A DNA stretch of 64,000 bases from Calonectria ilicicola (Eukaryota; Ascomycota; Sordariomycetes; Hypocreales; Nectriaceae): the NCBI GenBank assembly GCA_020809705.1, contig CP085828.1, positions 5,208,001 through 5,272,000 on the forward strand. The letters are read 5' to 3'. Below, piece after piece: positions 32,001-44,541 of this stretch. Under the pieces are notes generated by a model. The model made no database searches. It saw only the letters and a program-made list of their open reading frames with translations, and had not been told where the DNA came from. Made by a program: the position numbers and the translations under genes. Within the stretch, counting starts at the first letter, position 1, and each line of letters starts with the position of its first letter.

Positions 32001-33488
32001 ATGCAGGCCCCAATTTCTCCAAAACTCAATCAGGTTGTGGCTTCGCCGACTTCCGCATCTGAAAAGGGGAATGCCACAGAAACCTCACGAGATGACCCTG
32101 AGATCTCATCCGCCCCTGAAAAAATTGTCCTTGATGGACTCAAAGGGTGCGTTATAGTTGCAGCGGCTGCATGCTCGTTGTTTGTGTATCTCGGGGTTGT
32201 TTACTCCTGGGGCATTATACAAATCAAGCTAGTTGAGATTACTGGCGCCTCATTAACAACCTTGATGTTTGTTGGTTCCTTGGCATCGTCTTTTATGGTA
32301 TCCATTAGCATTTTTTCAGGGATTGCCGTCCGAAAGATTGGGTATCAAAAGACAGCCTTTCTTGGAGGCTTTCTCATGGGGTTGGGGGAATTCCTTGCTA
32401 GTTGGACAACACAACATATCGGTGCATTGTTTGCATTCCATAGCTTTGTGTTTGGAATTGGAGGGGGGTTGACCATTTTTGTAAGTTTCCTCCATTATCT
32501 TTCTCAAGATACAGTAATTGACAGGATTTCTTAGGCCTGTGCAACAGGATCATTGAGATGGTTCAAAAAATACAAGGCGTTGGCGATCGGCACCGTCTAT
32601 GGAGGCGGTGGCCTAGGCGCTGCTGTCATGAGTATAGTAACAAACATTTTGGTTAAACAGGTAGGAGTTCCATGGACTTTTCGCATCCTGGGCTTCATGC
32701 TATGGGCAGTTTGCCTCCCCGCTGCCTATTTGATCCAGGTGCCTGAGGGACTTGAAGATACAAACCTCAAACTCCAATGGTAATATTCTTCTCACATTTT
32801 AAATTTGTCAGATTCGTATTGACTTCTTGGTAGGCATCGTTTCAAACAACCCAAATTTCTCGTCATCCTTGTCGGAACATCTTTGTCATGCTTCTCGCTC
32901 TTTATCCCACCGTATTTCATCCCCATATTTGCCCAATCTATGGGTTACTCTCGCCAAAAGTCGATAGTCACATTGGCAGCATGGAATTTGGCTTCCATGG
33001 TCGGCCGTATTGCAGCTGGTTATATGTCAGATTCGCTACTGGGCCCCATCAATAGTCTCATCCTGTGCCTGCTCTTCGTCAGCCTCAGCTCATTCATAAT
33101 TTGGCCATTATCTTTCACAATTGGCGTTTTTGCAGTATTTCTGGTCATTAATGGAATGGGGTGTGGTGCATTCTTCAGTCTCGTCCCACCCGCCCTTGGT
33201 ACCACTTTTGGTGGTGAAAATACCCTCGGAATCCTTCCCATTGTCTGGATGTGCTGGTTCTTTGGGTTCTTCTTCGTAAGTAATTTCTGCACTCTCATAA
33301 ACCAAACTCTAACATCTATCAAGGGTACACCAATCGCATCGGGCCTATATTCTCTGTCTAGCGGTGGTGAGGGTATCTCACAGTTCAGGCCGGCAGCATA
33401 TTATGCAGGAGCAATCTCAATGGTTGGAATCATATTAATCATGGTGATCCGATTGGGTCTTACTCGAAAAGTTTTTATCAAAATATAA
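32001..33488 (+). CDS. MFS monocarboxylate transporter-like (MCT/MCH family) protein
   Basis: Twelve-TM carrier of the fungal MCT-like family, in the plasma membrane or an internal membrane; the substrate is unknown. Exons: 32001-32480, 32535-32779, 32834-33275 and 33324-33488. It has a hydrophilic N-terminus ending APEKIVLDGLKG, then the TM1 signature YLGVVYSWGIIQ. Later segments include the GSLRWFKKYKALAIG loop, MGYSRQKSIVTLAAWNLAS, GRIAAGYMSDSLLGP, and FGFFFGTPIASGLYSL after the last splice. Intron 3 (33276-33323, 48 nt) is stop-free and a multiple of three and uses a CAAG acceptor. Reading through it would insert 16 residues in a membrane segment. An ATG at 31953 is in frame but less likely. 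The stop lies 25 bp from the end of a convergent Zn2Cys6 gene. Confidence 0.87.
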
Positions 33489-33513
33489 TCCAGCGGCTTT
33501 TTGACCGCTTTAT

Positions 33514-35760
33514 TCATGTACCTGTCAGCCCTCCAGCAAATTCCACCTCCTCCAACATAGACCACCAATTTGGCCAAAGGCCGGGGTCTTCAAGATTAGT
33601 ATTTATATCAGAAGAAAGTTGGCCAATGACCATGTTCTCTGGGGCGAGGTTCCCTTCTTCATTTGTAGACTCTCTTGAAGCTTCCACTTGACTCACTGCA
33701 TCCCTCTCGGCACGGCGGATTTGTAAAATATGTTGATCGGATCTGTCGACGACTCTAAACTCATGGATAGATTGGTGTAGAACCTCAAAGTCAAAACGGC
33801 ACTTTCCTCGGTATGGTCGGCTTTCGGAAGTAGCTCTCTCGTACAAGAGGGACGAGTTTTGAATAGTTTTAATCTACCGTTGTTAGTATATGTCGAAATT
33901 TCTCAGGTATTAAAAAAACACCTACCCAACCACCACCAAGATCCCAAACATGTTGAAATTCTCTCAAGTATTCCAGCGCACGCTCCATGAGCTCCTTGGC
34001 TCTAGGACTTCGGCCAAAGTTCATACCAGGAAATCGATAGGCATAAAGGTTTCCAAAGCACGCCGAAAAGGCACAGAAGCCAGAAAAGGGTGTGGTTACC
34101 TGAACACCACAATCTGCGGCATCCTTGAGTAGATTTATCATTTGCTCCGAGGCATCGAACATTTGACGAGCACAGTCATCCCACCATCCATGCGGAGCTT
34201 CAGCCTCTAGGAGTGGATGGTCGATTGGACCGCGGGGTGTCAAATCTGCCGACGTCGGTAAGAATGGAAAATATTCTCGATGCAGCATCATTAGACTAAA
34301 GAAGGAATAAATTTAGAATCCGAGTCTCTGCATCAGTCCTTGCGAGCTCTTACCTCTGATAGTACAAAAGATTAAGATAGACAAACGACTCCCCAAATCC
34401 AAGTGTCATGTGTATAGCAACACTGTTTCTGGGGTAATGTAGCCTACTATGTTGCATATCTCTCCATTGGTCTAACCGTCGCCGGATTTCCAGCCATGGT
34501 GATCCGGGCACCCACGGGCAGTTTTCGGGTTTGCACATTCCTGGTGCGCGTCGGCCATCATTAAGTATAAACGACATTACTTGCGCGTTAATGTCAAACC
34601 CATGTGCTAGAATCTCGAAGCTATGTGAAATATCGAGGGTCACGAGCGGCCTATTGTCACCGGAGGCAGACTCTTGGTCATGAGCATCTCGGGACCTAGC
34701 CGTTTCCGAACCAAAAGCGAACTCAACAGTCGTTGGAGGCCGTGCAACCTTTAACTTGTGCATCTCCAATTTGGGAAGCATGCGTGGGTTGTATGTTCCT
34801 GAATTAATTGTGCAGTCCATGATGAAACAGGCCCAATATGTTCGCGCCTCGACAGCGGCCGAGAGATTGTCCAATTCGCTCCCGTGAGAAATATCGAGAG
34901 GAAACGGGGCGACGCGAGAGCTGTGCAGTGATTGCATGATTCTGATTGCAATCCCTTTCAAAAACTGTTAGCTGAATTGAATTGGTGCTGCATCGCACAG
35001 ATGTCCTCAACTCACCACAATGCATCCATGCTTTGTGAAAGTCGCGCACGCCCCATTCGAAAAGCGTCAGGATAAGCAGAGCCTGCACCACAATGATCTT
35101 GGGCGGCTGAAATATACATTCTGACAAGGCATTGCGGGCATATGCTGCCAGACTCTCCGCGTCGGGCAAGTCGGTCGCCCAGGCCTCGTTGCGGACCGCG
35201 GGCTGCTTTTTGACAGAAGCGAGAACTGTGGCGAGTAAAGCTTTGCTCTCGTCAGACCGTGGGGATTGGTACTCCTTCATGAACAAGGACGGCTGCAGAA
35301 TCCTCAACTCGGGGAATTTATTAGTAAATACATTCAAGGCCTTCATAATAATGTCTGGCGGCAGATTCGTGAGGTAGTCGTCGACCCGATTCCGGCGCCG
35401 GGCCTGGGCCGGGCGGCCGAGCGGTGGGCTGAGCTCGCTGGACGCGGCGTTGGAGAGGCCATTGTGCGGGAGCTCAGAGGTCGGCGATGCCCTGCTGGAG
35501 GGATCAATTGACTCGTCGGCCTCGGACTGCACGCGCTTCCTTTTCAGGGCCCTTTTGGCGGGCGCGTTCGGCCTGCTGAGCTCGCAGCCAGATCTGCCCA
35601 GCTTGGCACACTTGTTGCAGGGCGCGGCGCCTGTGTTGACACACTTAATCTTTGACTTGCTGTCTCAGACCCATCCGTCAGTACGCGCACCGTTTTAGCG
35701 GAGACCTCTCCACAGCGCAACAACTTACCGACAATACTCGCATGAGAGACTGGATCGCAT
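33514..35760 (-). CDS. Zn2Cys6 transcription factor
   Basis: Nuclear regulator. Exon 1 (35760-35729) ends inside the zinc cluster. Joined to exon 2 (35659-35016) it gives SCEYCRKSKIKCVN, then APCNKCAKLGRSGCEL, a complete six-cysteine cluster. It is followed by a basic run (KRALKRKR). Further exons are 34954-34354, 34295-33926 and 33873-33514. The exon 2/3 join gives HKAWMHCGIAIRIMQSL in the fungal_trans middle-homology region and requires an AAAG acceptor (34955-34956 region). It ends EFAGGLTGT. No other start is seen upstream in frame; the one at 35760 places the cluster at residue 7. The coding part near 35.1-35.6 kb is GC-rich. It converges tightly on the MCT-like transporter, a frequent regulator-transporter arrangement. 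Confidence 0.83.
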
Positions 35761-38037
35761 CGTGTCGATTCGCCCGTCCTGCGTTTTGCCCCTGGGCGCA
35801 GAATGTCGGCTTTGAATTTTGTGCAATTCCGAGATCCGATAACCGGAAATGGCCAATTCACTAAAAGACCCGCCCATCAGTCAGTAAGTCTGGGCCTGGG
35901 CCACACGCTCACTCCACACACGATAAGCTCGGTTCAACTGAGGCCAGGGTATATCCACTGGTTGCTGGTGTCGTTGATCAACTCAATATCAAACAATACC
36001 GTCTATTCTTTTCGCTATTTGATAGAATGCATTCATTCAAATTAAATAATATCAAGCATGTAAATGATATGAAGCTAAATATTATTTCCGAAAATATCCG
36101 ACGATGTAAAATTCGTCGTACTCCTTCCTGCTTCTCCTTAGTGACATAATTATTTACATAACAATTTACACAAGACAGACGGTAAACTTGACAGTAACAC
36201 AACAACAACCAACAAACATGGTTCAAGCCATCAAGAATATTCTAACGATATGGAAATTTTAGATATAAATAATGCAACCAACTTATCCAATTTGCATTTG
36301 CCGGATCTGCATCCTTGGCTACGTCACGACCTAACCACCCTACACCCACCCATACACCCACTTCCGACACAACATCCCTGGCATGAAACTTCTTGACACA
36401 TTGATACATGATTTTCGATATAATGAGCTGATATTTGCAGATATAGCAATGACAGTGACAGTTGGCTGGAGGGTAATTGGACAAGAGGAGATGAACGAGG
36501 GGCTTGTTACAAAAAGAACCCTGCGCATATGGACTACACAACGACATGGCCACGCGGCCAAGGATTCTGCCTTACCATCTTGAAATGAATGGCTTACCTT
36601 GTGCGGCACTTCAAAATGTCTAGATGCAAATCTGATTTGTTCCAGACCTGCCTCTGGATACCTAGGATCGGCATCAAGCTCACAGCCTTTGCCATTTTCG
36701 GTTTTGAACTCTCAACTGGGTCAATGGTGTGTCTGAGAAACCATTATTTCTTTTGGCCTCGAGATAGAATAATTTTAGATGAAGAAAATAATGGGAATGG
36801 GGAAAACCCTGTATCATTTCGTCTACAGCCGCAACAGCGGGTGAAAAGCTCCGCCCAGCCTTAGCACGCAGAGCTTCGTCCTGGAGATTAACCTTAATTG
36901 ATACCTGGAGCAACAAGCTCTCAGCTCCCATACACTCTAGGACCAGCATGTCTCGGCGAGTCAGGGCAGGCCGAGTTAGTAGACTGGAAGGTCAGACATG
37001 TGCTTCAAAAAGCCCACGCGTTTTTGGATCGATGAAGGGTTCATTGGATGCAGCAGTAATGGAAGAATCGTCTTAAAAAGTGACATGCATATCCAAAGCA
37101 AAAATCGACCAGTAAACGGTCTTGGCGTACAGCCCTGTGTGGCAGTGACACGGCTCACTGCGACACCAGATGCAACTAGGCTTCGCCCGGGCTCAAGGGT
37201 GTGCTGTCTGTTGAACAAGGCTGCGAGGGATACCTGAATGTGCAATGCGGCTGAAATCGGCTGAATGGAACTCTCGCAGTGTCTGTAATGTCTCAAACAC
37301 AGTGTTTTTTCTGCAGTTGTATACTGGCTGCAATTGTGCAACTACAATGCGCTCTATCAATGGAGCGGATGTAGTAGCAACAAACTCTTCCCTTAATTTT
37401 AATGCTGATTTTTTTCCCTTCTAGAGACGTGTTGTATGATGTGAGTATTTTATCTTGATATTTACAAAAGAGGAAAAGCGGATATGCACCTCTGGATCAA
37501 AGCGCAGCCGAGTTCTGTCTCTCATGATCGCGGCCGGCAGCCTGATGGAGATCATCGCTGGGCAGTGCCAGCCCGCCCCCAAACCAATATGCAGGACGCC
37601 TAAAGTTAATTTTCACTAGATATAGCGCGGGAGCAATATCTCACTGGTTGTTCACGCTTAGTGGCTTTTCTTTTTCGGAAAAACAAGCATGTCTTGTTCA
37701 TTGGGGGCCGTTGAGGCGCATACACGATGGCAAAATGGGCTGCACTAAACGCCACCATATGCGGGCTGTGAGAGAAAAGAAACAAGTCACGGTGATGGCA
37801 TCGGCGAAGTTGAGCTTTCTCGGCCAAATACCAAAGAGGGGGGGAAATCAAGGCTCTGAGGTCAGTACTTTCAGGATATTAGATGAAAATGGAATTCGAG
37901 GCTCCGAGGATAAATACCGGATGATTCCTCTGCTGCTGGAACTCAGCTCAGCAACACATCTCACCAAGCAAATCTTCTACCTCAGGCTACCAAGTTTCCA
38001 ACTCCTTTTCTTTTGAACGAGCTGAAACTCATAAACC
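35761..38037. other. Long intergenic region
   Basis: About 2.3 kb with no gene I can support. Frames at 36242-36609, 36976-37341 and 37648-38016 lack motifs and credible splice extensions. The 36.0-36.3 kb part is AT-rich. Confidence 0.45.
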
Positions 38038-38596
38038 ATGTCTAAAGTCCTCCGGTTCACTTTCTTCACCCTCCGCGGCATAGAGGTTGTCTTGGGTGCC
38101 ATCATCCTTGTTAATTTGGGACAATTTCTCGTCAAGGAGTGGTGGCAAAAAACGGGTGCGAAACCAAGCAAGTTCATTCAATATATTTATGAATTTTTCA
38201 TTGCCATCATATCGACAGCCTATTCAATCGTTTCACTCATTCCTCTTACCAAGAATCTCATCAAATTTGGCACCGACTTCTTCTTTGCTCTGCTTTGGCT
38301 TGTAGCTGCCATTTTAGTATTCCACGTATGTATTTATCCTATAGCAGTACTTCTTCGTGGAAATTGTTTAACAGATGTAACAGACCAGTTATGAGTGTCC
38401 TGAAGGCATGTGCAACAAGCTTTTATGGTCACGAAGACTTTCAGTGGGTGTTACTGTTCTTTTTGTTATATCTGGAATCGTTGGCTGGTACTGGGCGAGA
38501 AACAACACGATTACCATTCCTATCAGCAAATTTATGGGCGGCGGTAAGGTTGGTAAGGGTGGTAAGGGTGGCAAGAGAAGGGGAGGAAGGAGGTAA
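38038..38596 (+). CDS. Small multi-pass (MARVEL-like) membrane protein with basic Gly-rich tail
   Basis: Two exons, 38038-38325 and 38384-38596, are joined VFH|TSYECPEG. The first half starts MSKVLRFTFFTLRGIEVVLG and contains three hydrophobic segments (about residues 8-30, 48-70 and 78-96). A Cys-containing loop (YECPEGMCNK) and a fourth segment (VGVTVLFVISGIVGWYW) follow. The size and four-helix layout with an opening RxxxLRxxE-like pattern resemble MARVEL-domain proteins, which is a tentative match. The C-terminus is a Gly/Lys/Arg tail (GGGKVGKGGKGGKRRGGRR), likely cytosolic. The function is unknown. Confidence 0.72.
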
Positions 38597-39245
38597 GACG
38601 GTTGACTAGAGAATCCATCAGATGTCTTGCCTTGGCACGGCATCTGTATGGTTGGGGCTGGGTGACTCGGGTTGGGCTTGGAGCACTGGGGATTGACGTT
38701 ACTGTCGACCTTACAACCAGTGTTTGCCAAAGACTAACTATCCCGGTCCTGTATGACTTTGTCGTGGAGGATTGGAGCCAAGGACTCAGGTAGCTTCATA
38801 AGATTTTTGTTGTCAAATGGAGAGGGCATGCGTGAGGATAGGTCGTGGTAGGGTATGGAGACTTTTTATCTAATTGAATAATACGTTCCTTGATATAAAT
38901 TATCCTCAAGTCCACAGGTTTACAACAAAGTAATCGTGATTGCACCAACTTCTACGGATAACCTACAAATATCCGAGTGTCACTAAGTTCTGCTTCGCAA
39001 TCAAGATGAAGGCGAAAAAAAGATCAAAACCCCAATACCGTATATCTATTTAGTTTTGTTTCCTGGTCTGCTGTAAAGCACACGCGCGTTTATCTAAATC
39101 AAGCTGTCTGGCAAAGCCAGAACTACGAAGTCAAGGTATAGCAAATTTTGAGGCATAGCAAACTTTTTGATAACAAGCCACCCTCCCCCTCATGAAATGC
39201 AAGTGCTGCTCTTCATTCGCCGCTAAACCCTGGCTTCTTGCATAC
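38597..39245. other. Convergent intergenic region
   Basis: The 3' flanks of the small membrane protein gene and adenylosuccinate synthetase. No gene is seen. Confidence 0.5.
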
Positions 39246-42146
39246 TCACTCGCGGAAGATCATGTCTTCACGGTCTTGGCCGGTTCCAATGTAGTTAATC
39301 TTCAAAGTAAAGTTAGTAATCGTTGGTTCGTTGCTGGAATAAGACCACCGAAATGGTGCGAGAAGTGTCGCGTGATACGAATCTTTAATCTATGAGACGT
39401 ACCTTAACGCCGAGCTCGGACTCAATGAGCTCAATGTACTTCTGGGCCTGAACGGGAAGATCCTCCCACTTGCGAATGCCTCTGGTAGAGCTTTGCCAAC
39501 CCTCGAAGTCAATGTACTCGGGAGTGCAGTCGTACAGCTGGCAAAAAAGTTAGATTTCAACATACAGTGAATGAGAGGAGGTGTTACTAAGTCGAGGTCC
39601 GCGGGGAAGCTCGTGAGCCTCTGCCCATCCTTGGTGACGTAGGCCGTAGCGACACGGATCGTGGGGAACGTGTCCAATACGTCAACTGAATGAAGTCAGC
39701 ATTGAATGTCCTATCGACAAGTAGTCTTGGTCAAGATGCGCACGCTTGGTTAGGTTGATGGAAGTGTAGTCTGGAAATCTCATGTTAGTGGGTTTGCCCA
39801 AACCAACAATGGTCGATATAATGTAGTCGATCTACTCACGGTTTACGGCATTGGAGTACTTCAGCACGACCAGGTCGAGCCAGCCTAACAATCGTTAGTA
39901 AACCGTTTCGTTCAAATCGTAGAAGATATCATACCGCATCTTCTGCGTCGGCCAGTGGAGACACCCTGGAAGAATTAGTTGGCGAACGGTTGAGAAATAA
40001 ATCTGCGAAACTCACAATCTCTCCACCGATGTCCTGTAGCTTGGTGCCGATATCGTTGAGCTGTTCTGTGGGGAAAGGACCAGATCCCACACGGGTGGTC
40101 TGAATCAGAATATTGTTAGAAAACGCAAATACTATTTTTCTGGGGATGGAAAGCGCCGGGAAAGACTTGCATATGCTTTTACGACTCCGTAGACGTTCCT
40201 GAAAGGCGATTAGTCTGGGACAGGGTGCTTTTTTATGGCAAAAAGTGGTTTCGATTGTAGAATGTGAAATGAATGATCCGGGTGTCTCTGTATTATTAGC
40301 GGTGCTAGGTAGGTACCACTTACTTGATGGCAAAAGGGTTAAGGGCCAGGCCTTGGATGCAGCCTCCAATTCCGGTAGACGATGATGTGACAAACTGCAA
40401 GCGCGTGTAAGTTGGATTACCACTTCAGTCAGTGCTATCGCAAGAATTCGCAAAATACAACCAGTAGACACTAAACTCGCTGCCCGAAGCGGGTTTGCTC
40501 AATTGAACTGAACGTAAGCCTGCAGGCGAGCTTATAGGGCTTTATTTAACGGCTTGTTGTGGCATCTCAAGTCTAGTGTCTTCGTGGCATATTTGTAACT
40601 TCTTGCGATTTTGTCGAGGAAGCTTACCGGATAGGATCCGTGGTCCAGGTCAAGCACTTTTCCCACAGTTAGTAGACACGCGATTGCAGCCTCAAACATG
40701 TAATGACATACTCAGAGCCTGAGAACCCTCGACAAGCACGGTGCGGTTCTTCTCCTGCGACTCCCGAACATAGTCGACGGCATCGACAACGTATGGGCGC
40801 AGGGTTTCTCTGTATGTCTTGTATCGGGCAAGCTCCTCGTCGACGTCGTATTGAAGTAGGTCGCCGTATCGCTTGCGGTAGTTGTCGGCGATGTATCGCA
40901 ACTTCTCCTCGAACGAGTCGCTGAAAAGATCAATGATTCGCAGGCCATCTCGGGCAGCCTTGTTGCTGTAGGATGGGCCAATGCCCCCTATGGAGGTCTA
41001 TTAGCAACAGCCTCGCCTTCCTCATGGGTTGAGGATTATTTACTCTTGGTGGTGCCAATTGACTTGGAGCCTTTCTGTAGTATTGTTAGTTTAGGTTAGT
41101 GAGCGGGGGGGAAAGATAGAAGAAAATAAAAAGAAGAAAAATAAAAAGAAGTCGTACCTCAATCTCGCTGAGACCATCAACGGCAGCGTGCAGAGTGAAG
41201 TTGAGGTGGCAGCGGTTGCTGACATGGATGCGCTCGTGCACAGTGGGCACGCCCTTGGCCTCAAGGGCAGACAGCTCCTATTGTGCGGTATTTAGTCGGA
41301 TGGATTCCGGGTTGCTGATGCGGCCGTTCGGCATACCTTGAAGAAAGCCTCGGTGTTGAAAACAACGCCGGATCCGATCAGGTTGTCGGTGTTGGGGCTC
41401 ATCAAACCAGAAGCTGCAGCATACCCAGGTTAGCCAATGCTTTCACTTCATCGTCTTGGGGAGCAATGCCGAAGCGGCGACAATGGTGGAGGGTTGTGGG
41501 GGACGTACGCAACAAGTGGAAGCTATACCCATGGGCATCGTGTTAGCTATGCGCATTCTCGGAAAAATGCATTGGGCGCCGACTTCAGCGCAAAGTCGGA
41601 TTCCAATTGAGCGCAAGCGCGATATTCCTACCTGTAGCTCTGGCCACCAGTCCTGTGCAAAAGCGTCGTTAGGTCAGTGTTCATGTATTTGGTGCCTGCA
41701 GCCTCTTACTTGATTGAGTGACCAGCATTATGGCCTCCAGCCGCGCGGGCGCAAACGTCAAAGTTCTTGGTCGAGAGGAGGTGGTCCGTCAATTTTCCTT
41801 TCTGTAATCGCAGAGTTACTGGGTCAGTCCAGCCCATCGGCGCAATGAAGTCAAAGAAGTTGTCGCGGAGAACAAAATCTCAATCATGGAAAACGTACAC
41901 CTTCGTCTCCTATACGCAGCAGAAACCGTCAGCGAATACCCTCTAACACACGAGCTTCGGCGCGTTGAGGCATCATGATCATGATGGGCTACCCCACCTT
42001 GCCCCGCGCCCGTGTCTTCCACGCCCTGCATCGCGGGGCCCCCGTTTGGCCAGTGAAGAAGAGGGAGGGAGGGGAGAGAGAGACAGGAGGAAGAGGGAGA
42101 ACGTACCCCATTGGGAACCAAGAATTATGCTAATGTTAGCCGCCAT
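39246..42146 (-). CDS. Adenylosuccinate synthetase
   Basis: Catalyses GTP-dependent condensation of IMP and aspartate to adenylosuccinate in AMP synthesis, in the cytosol. The gene is split into many exons. Exon 1 (42146-42107) gives MAANISIILGSQWG. An 11-nt exon (41909-41899) supplies the DEG of the P-loop, and exon 3 (41801-41710) continues KGKLTDHLLSTKNF, then AAGGHNAGHSIK. Later exons read SFHLLPSGLMSPNTDNLIG, LRYIADNYRKRYGDLLQYD, VLVEGSQA, YTTRVGSGPFPTEQ, GVSTGRRRRCGWLDLV, and finally GTGQDREDMIFRE. GDEGKGK and the IMP/aspartate loops are intact. An upstream in-frame extension to 42359 is Ser-rich and unlike the family, so I chose the Met directly before NISIILGSQWG. It shares a divergent promoter with mad2. 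Confidence 0.92.
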
Positions 42147-43123
42147 TGTTGCTCGTGGTTGTTGTCGCGTCCCTTGCGATGCGTCAATTCGCGGGTTGAA
42201 GAAGGACAAGTCAAGAGAGAGAGACGGTCGCTCAGGGCAAGGGCATGCTAGAGTGGTGGGGTTGTTTTGCGTGGAGCTGCTGCTGGATGACGATGAGCAG
42301 CTAACAATTGAGATTGAGTCACGGGCGAGAGAGAGGGATAATGCCTCGACGGGTCCCAACGCGCCTTTAACTAGTTATGTATTTGACGCTCTGTCTGTCA
42401 TGAGAACTAATGCGTGACATCTGCCAGTCACCTGGCTGTCTGGCTTTGCACCTCAATCTCAATCATGTCCACAAAGGTTAGTCACATCTGCTCCGGCTCG
42501 CCGTCTAGCTTTTTTTCTCTCATCTTGTTGAGCCATTAATCAACACGCTAATTGGACCCCCATTACCCGCCAGCCCATTGGACCGCCCGTGGCCATGACA
42601 ATCCACAAGGCTGCCTGTGGCAGCTGCTTGAAACTTGATACTTGACACTGTACGCTGCCCATGTCATGCCCGCACGGCTGTGAGTGGGTGTCGGTTGTGT
42701 TGCGATACGAACCAGGTGACTATTACGTGAAAGTATTCCCAGCAATCATGCACCTTGTTCCATCATTAATTCAAGCGCCCAACTTCCTGATTCTATTCTG
42801 TAACCTCGGTAAATTGAGTTAGTGACTGACTCTCTGCATTGATTACGGTTTTTTTTTTTTTTTCTTGTCATGGTTTTTTTGCCCTACTCCGAAATCGGGT
42901 TGTTCTTGGTGAACCCCGCCGCACAGACCAGCTCTCTCCCTCACCTTTCACCGGCACCTTTCACCGCTCACCGAAGTCCAAGTCCATGCTTGCACCCCGC
43001 AACCGTAAAGTAAACAAATCTAAACCATCATTATCCATCACCAAAGCCACCCAGTACAAAAACCCAACCTGCAAACTCTACCCCATCCCCCCACGTAACA
43101 CATACACCCACACCCCTGCCAAA
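42147..43123. other. Divergent promoter between adenylosuccinate synthetase and mad2
   Basis: No gene is seen. There is a run of 15 T at 42849-42863 and a C/A-rich, pyrimidine-skewed leader (43020-43120) before the mad2 ATG, typical of fungal 5' UTRs. Confidence 0.5.
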
Positions 43124-44153
43124 ATGTCGTCAAAGGAATCCTCAAAGACCAAGGACAAGACCAAGGATAAGTCCAAGGTCCACAAGCTGTCCCTCAAGGG
43201 CAGCGCCCGCCTTGTTGCTGAGTTTGTACGTCACCCAAAGTAGCCACAGCTTGTTGCTCCCTCCTCCCTATGACACCGACATGGACAAGTTAACTAACTC
43301 TCTGTTGTTTTTTATAGTTCCAATACTCCATTCACACAATTCTGTACGATAATGCAGCTTCCTTACCACCGATCGCGCCCACTGACAACAACCAGCTTTC
43401 AACGAGGAGTCTACCCAGCCGAAGACTTCGCAGCGTACGATCCCTTTTCCCTCTCGACATGTACCGACAGTAGACACTAACTAGATACACAGAGTCAAGA
43501 AATATGGCCTCAACATGCTGGTCTCATCTGATGACCAGGTCAAGGCCTACATTAAGAAAATCATGTCTCAGCTTGACAAGTGGATGGTAGGAGGCAAGAT
43601 CTCGAAGCTAGTGATTGTCATTACCGACAAGGATACGGGTGACCATGTTGAGCGCTGGCAGTTTGATGTGCGTATTTCTCTATTCCCTCTCTCTTCACTG
43701 TTTTTGCCGTCTTGGGCGGGCCTTGTCTCTAGGCTACGTGGCGACATGGCTCGCTTCTTTCTTAGGTGGCCAGTTCACTAACACTCTGATCGCCAGGTCC
43801 AAATCTTCCAACCCACGAAAAAGTCCAAGACCTCCTCCAAAGCTGCCGATCAAGAAAATGTTGCCGGCGGTGCTGCACCCGCACCCACTGGCGAGAAGAC
43901 CGAGGCTGAGATTCAGTCCGAAATCGCTGCCATCTTCCGTCAAATCACCGCCTCTGTCACCTTCCTACCGCAGCTCAACGGCGACTGCACCTTCAACGTC
44001 CTCGTCTACGCCGATGCCGATAGCGAGGTGCCCGTCGAGTGGGGTGACTCTGACGCCAAGGAGATCGAAAACGGAGAGAAGGTTCAGTTGCGTGGCTTCA
44101 GCACTGCCAACCACCGTGTCGACACCCTGGTGAGCTACCGATTGAACGAGTGA
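43124..44153 (+). CDS. mad2: Spindle assembly checkpoint protein Mad2 (HORMA domain)
   Basis: HORMA-fold checkpoint protein that inhibits Cdc20-APC/C until kinetochores attach. It acts at kinetochores and the nuclear envelope. It starts MSSKESSKTKDKTKDKSKVH, a basic lead, then LSLKGSARLVAEFFQYSI. After two short introns it reads LFQRGVYPAEDFAAVKKYGL, then DDQVKAYIKKIMSQLDKW, GGKISKLVIVITDKDTG and RWQFDVQIF. The safety-belt and C-terminal part runs QLNGDCTFNVLVYADAD to VSYRLNE. An Ala/Lys-rich insertion (TSSKAADQENVAGGAAP) sits between strands, longer than in yeast Mad2. Five exons; first 43124-43225. Upstream in-frame sequence to 42839 is untranslated-leader-like. Divergent from adenylosuccinate synthetase. 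Confidence 0.93.
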
Positions 44154-44541
44154 TTGGTCGGGACATATACGAGTGTTGCTTGTACTAGGTAGGCAAGCGG
44201 GATATGATTACGACCTTGGGTTGGAGGGATCTACTCTACAGCCAGGTCATGGCATAAATGTAATGAACAGAGTGGCCGAATCGGCCTGTATGGCGTTGGG
44301 TGGCGCAAAGGGCAATCTTGTCTTAATTCGCATACTTCTCCGGGAGGAGAGTTGACAAATATGTACGATATTTGGTATCTATTTCGGCACCTGCTGCCTT
44401 TCTCTTCAAGAGTTTTCTATGAGACAGCTCAAAAGAGCCAAGTCCCTTGACTTTTCCATGTATTCTCACGCCATGTACCCATCTACGGTCGCCGCCTGAT
44501 CAAACCATCTGCGCCTCATCACCAGTGTTCATGCTATCAGT
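44154..44541. other. Convergent intergenic region
   Basis: The 3' flanks of mad2 and ubp14. Nothing identified. Confidence 0.5.

Noticed and set aside
41965..42417. Plus-strand 150-aa frame and minus-strand extension upstream of adenylosuccinate synthetase
   Set aside because: They overlap the first exon, intron and leader of that gene; compositions are Ser- or Arg-rich and not family-like.
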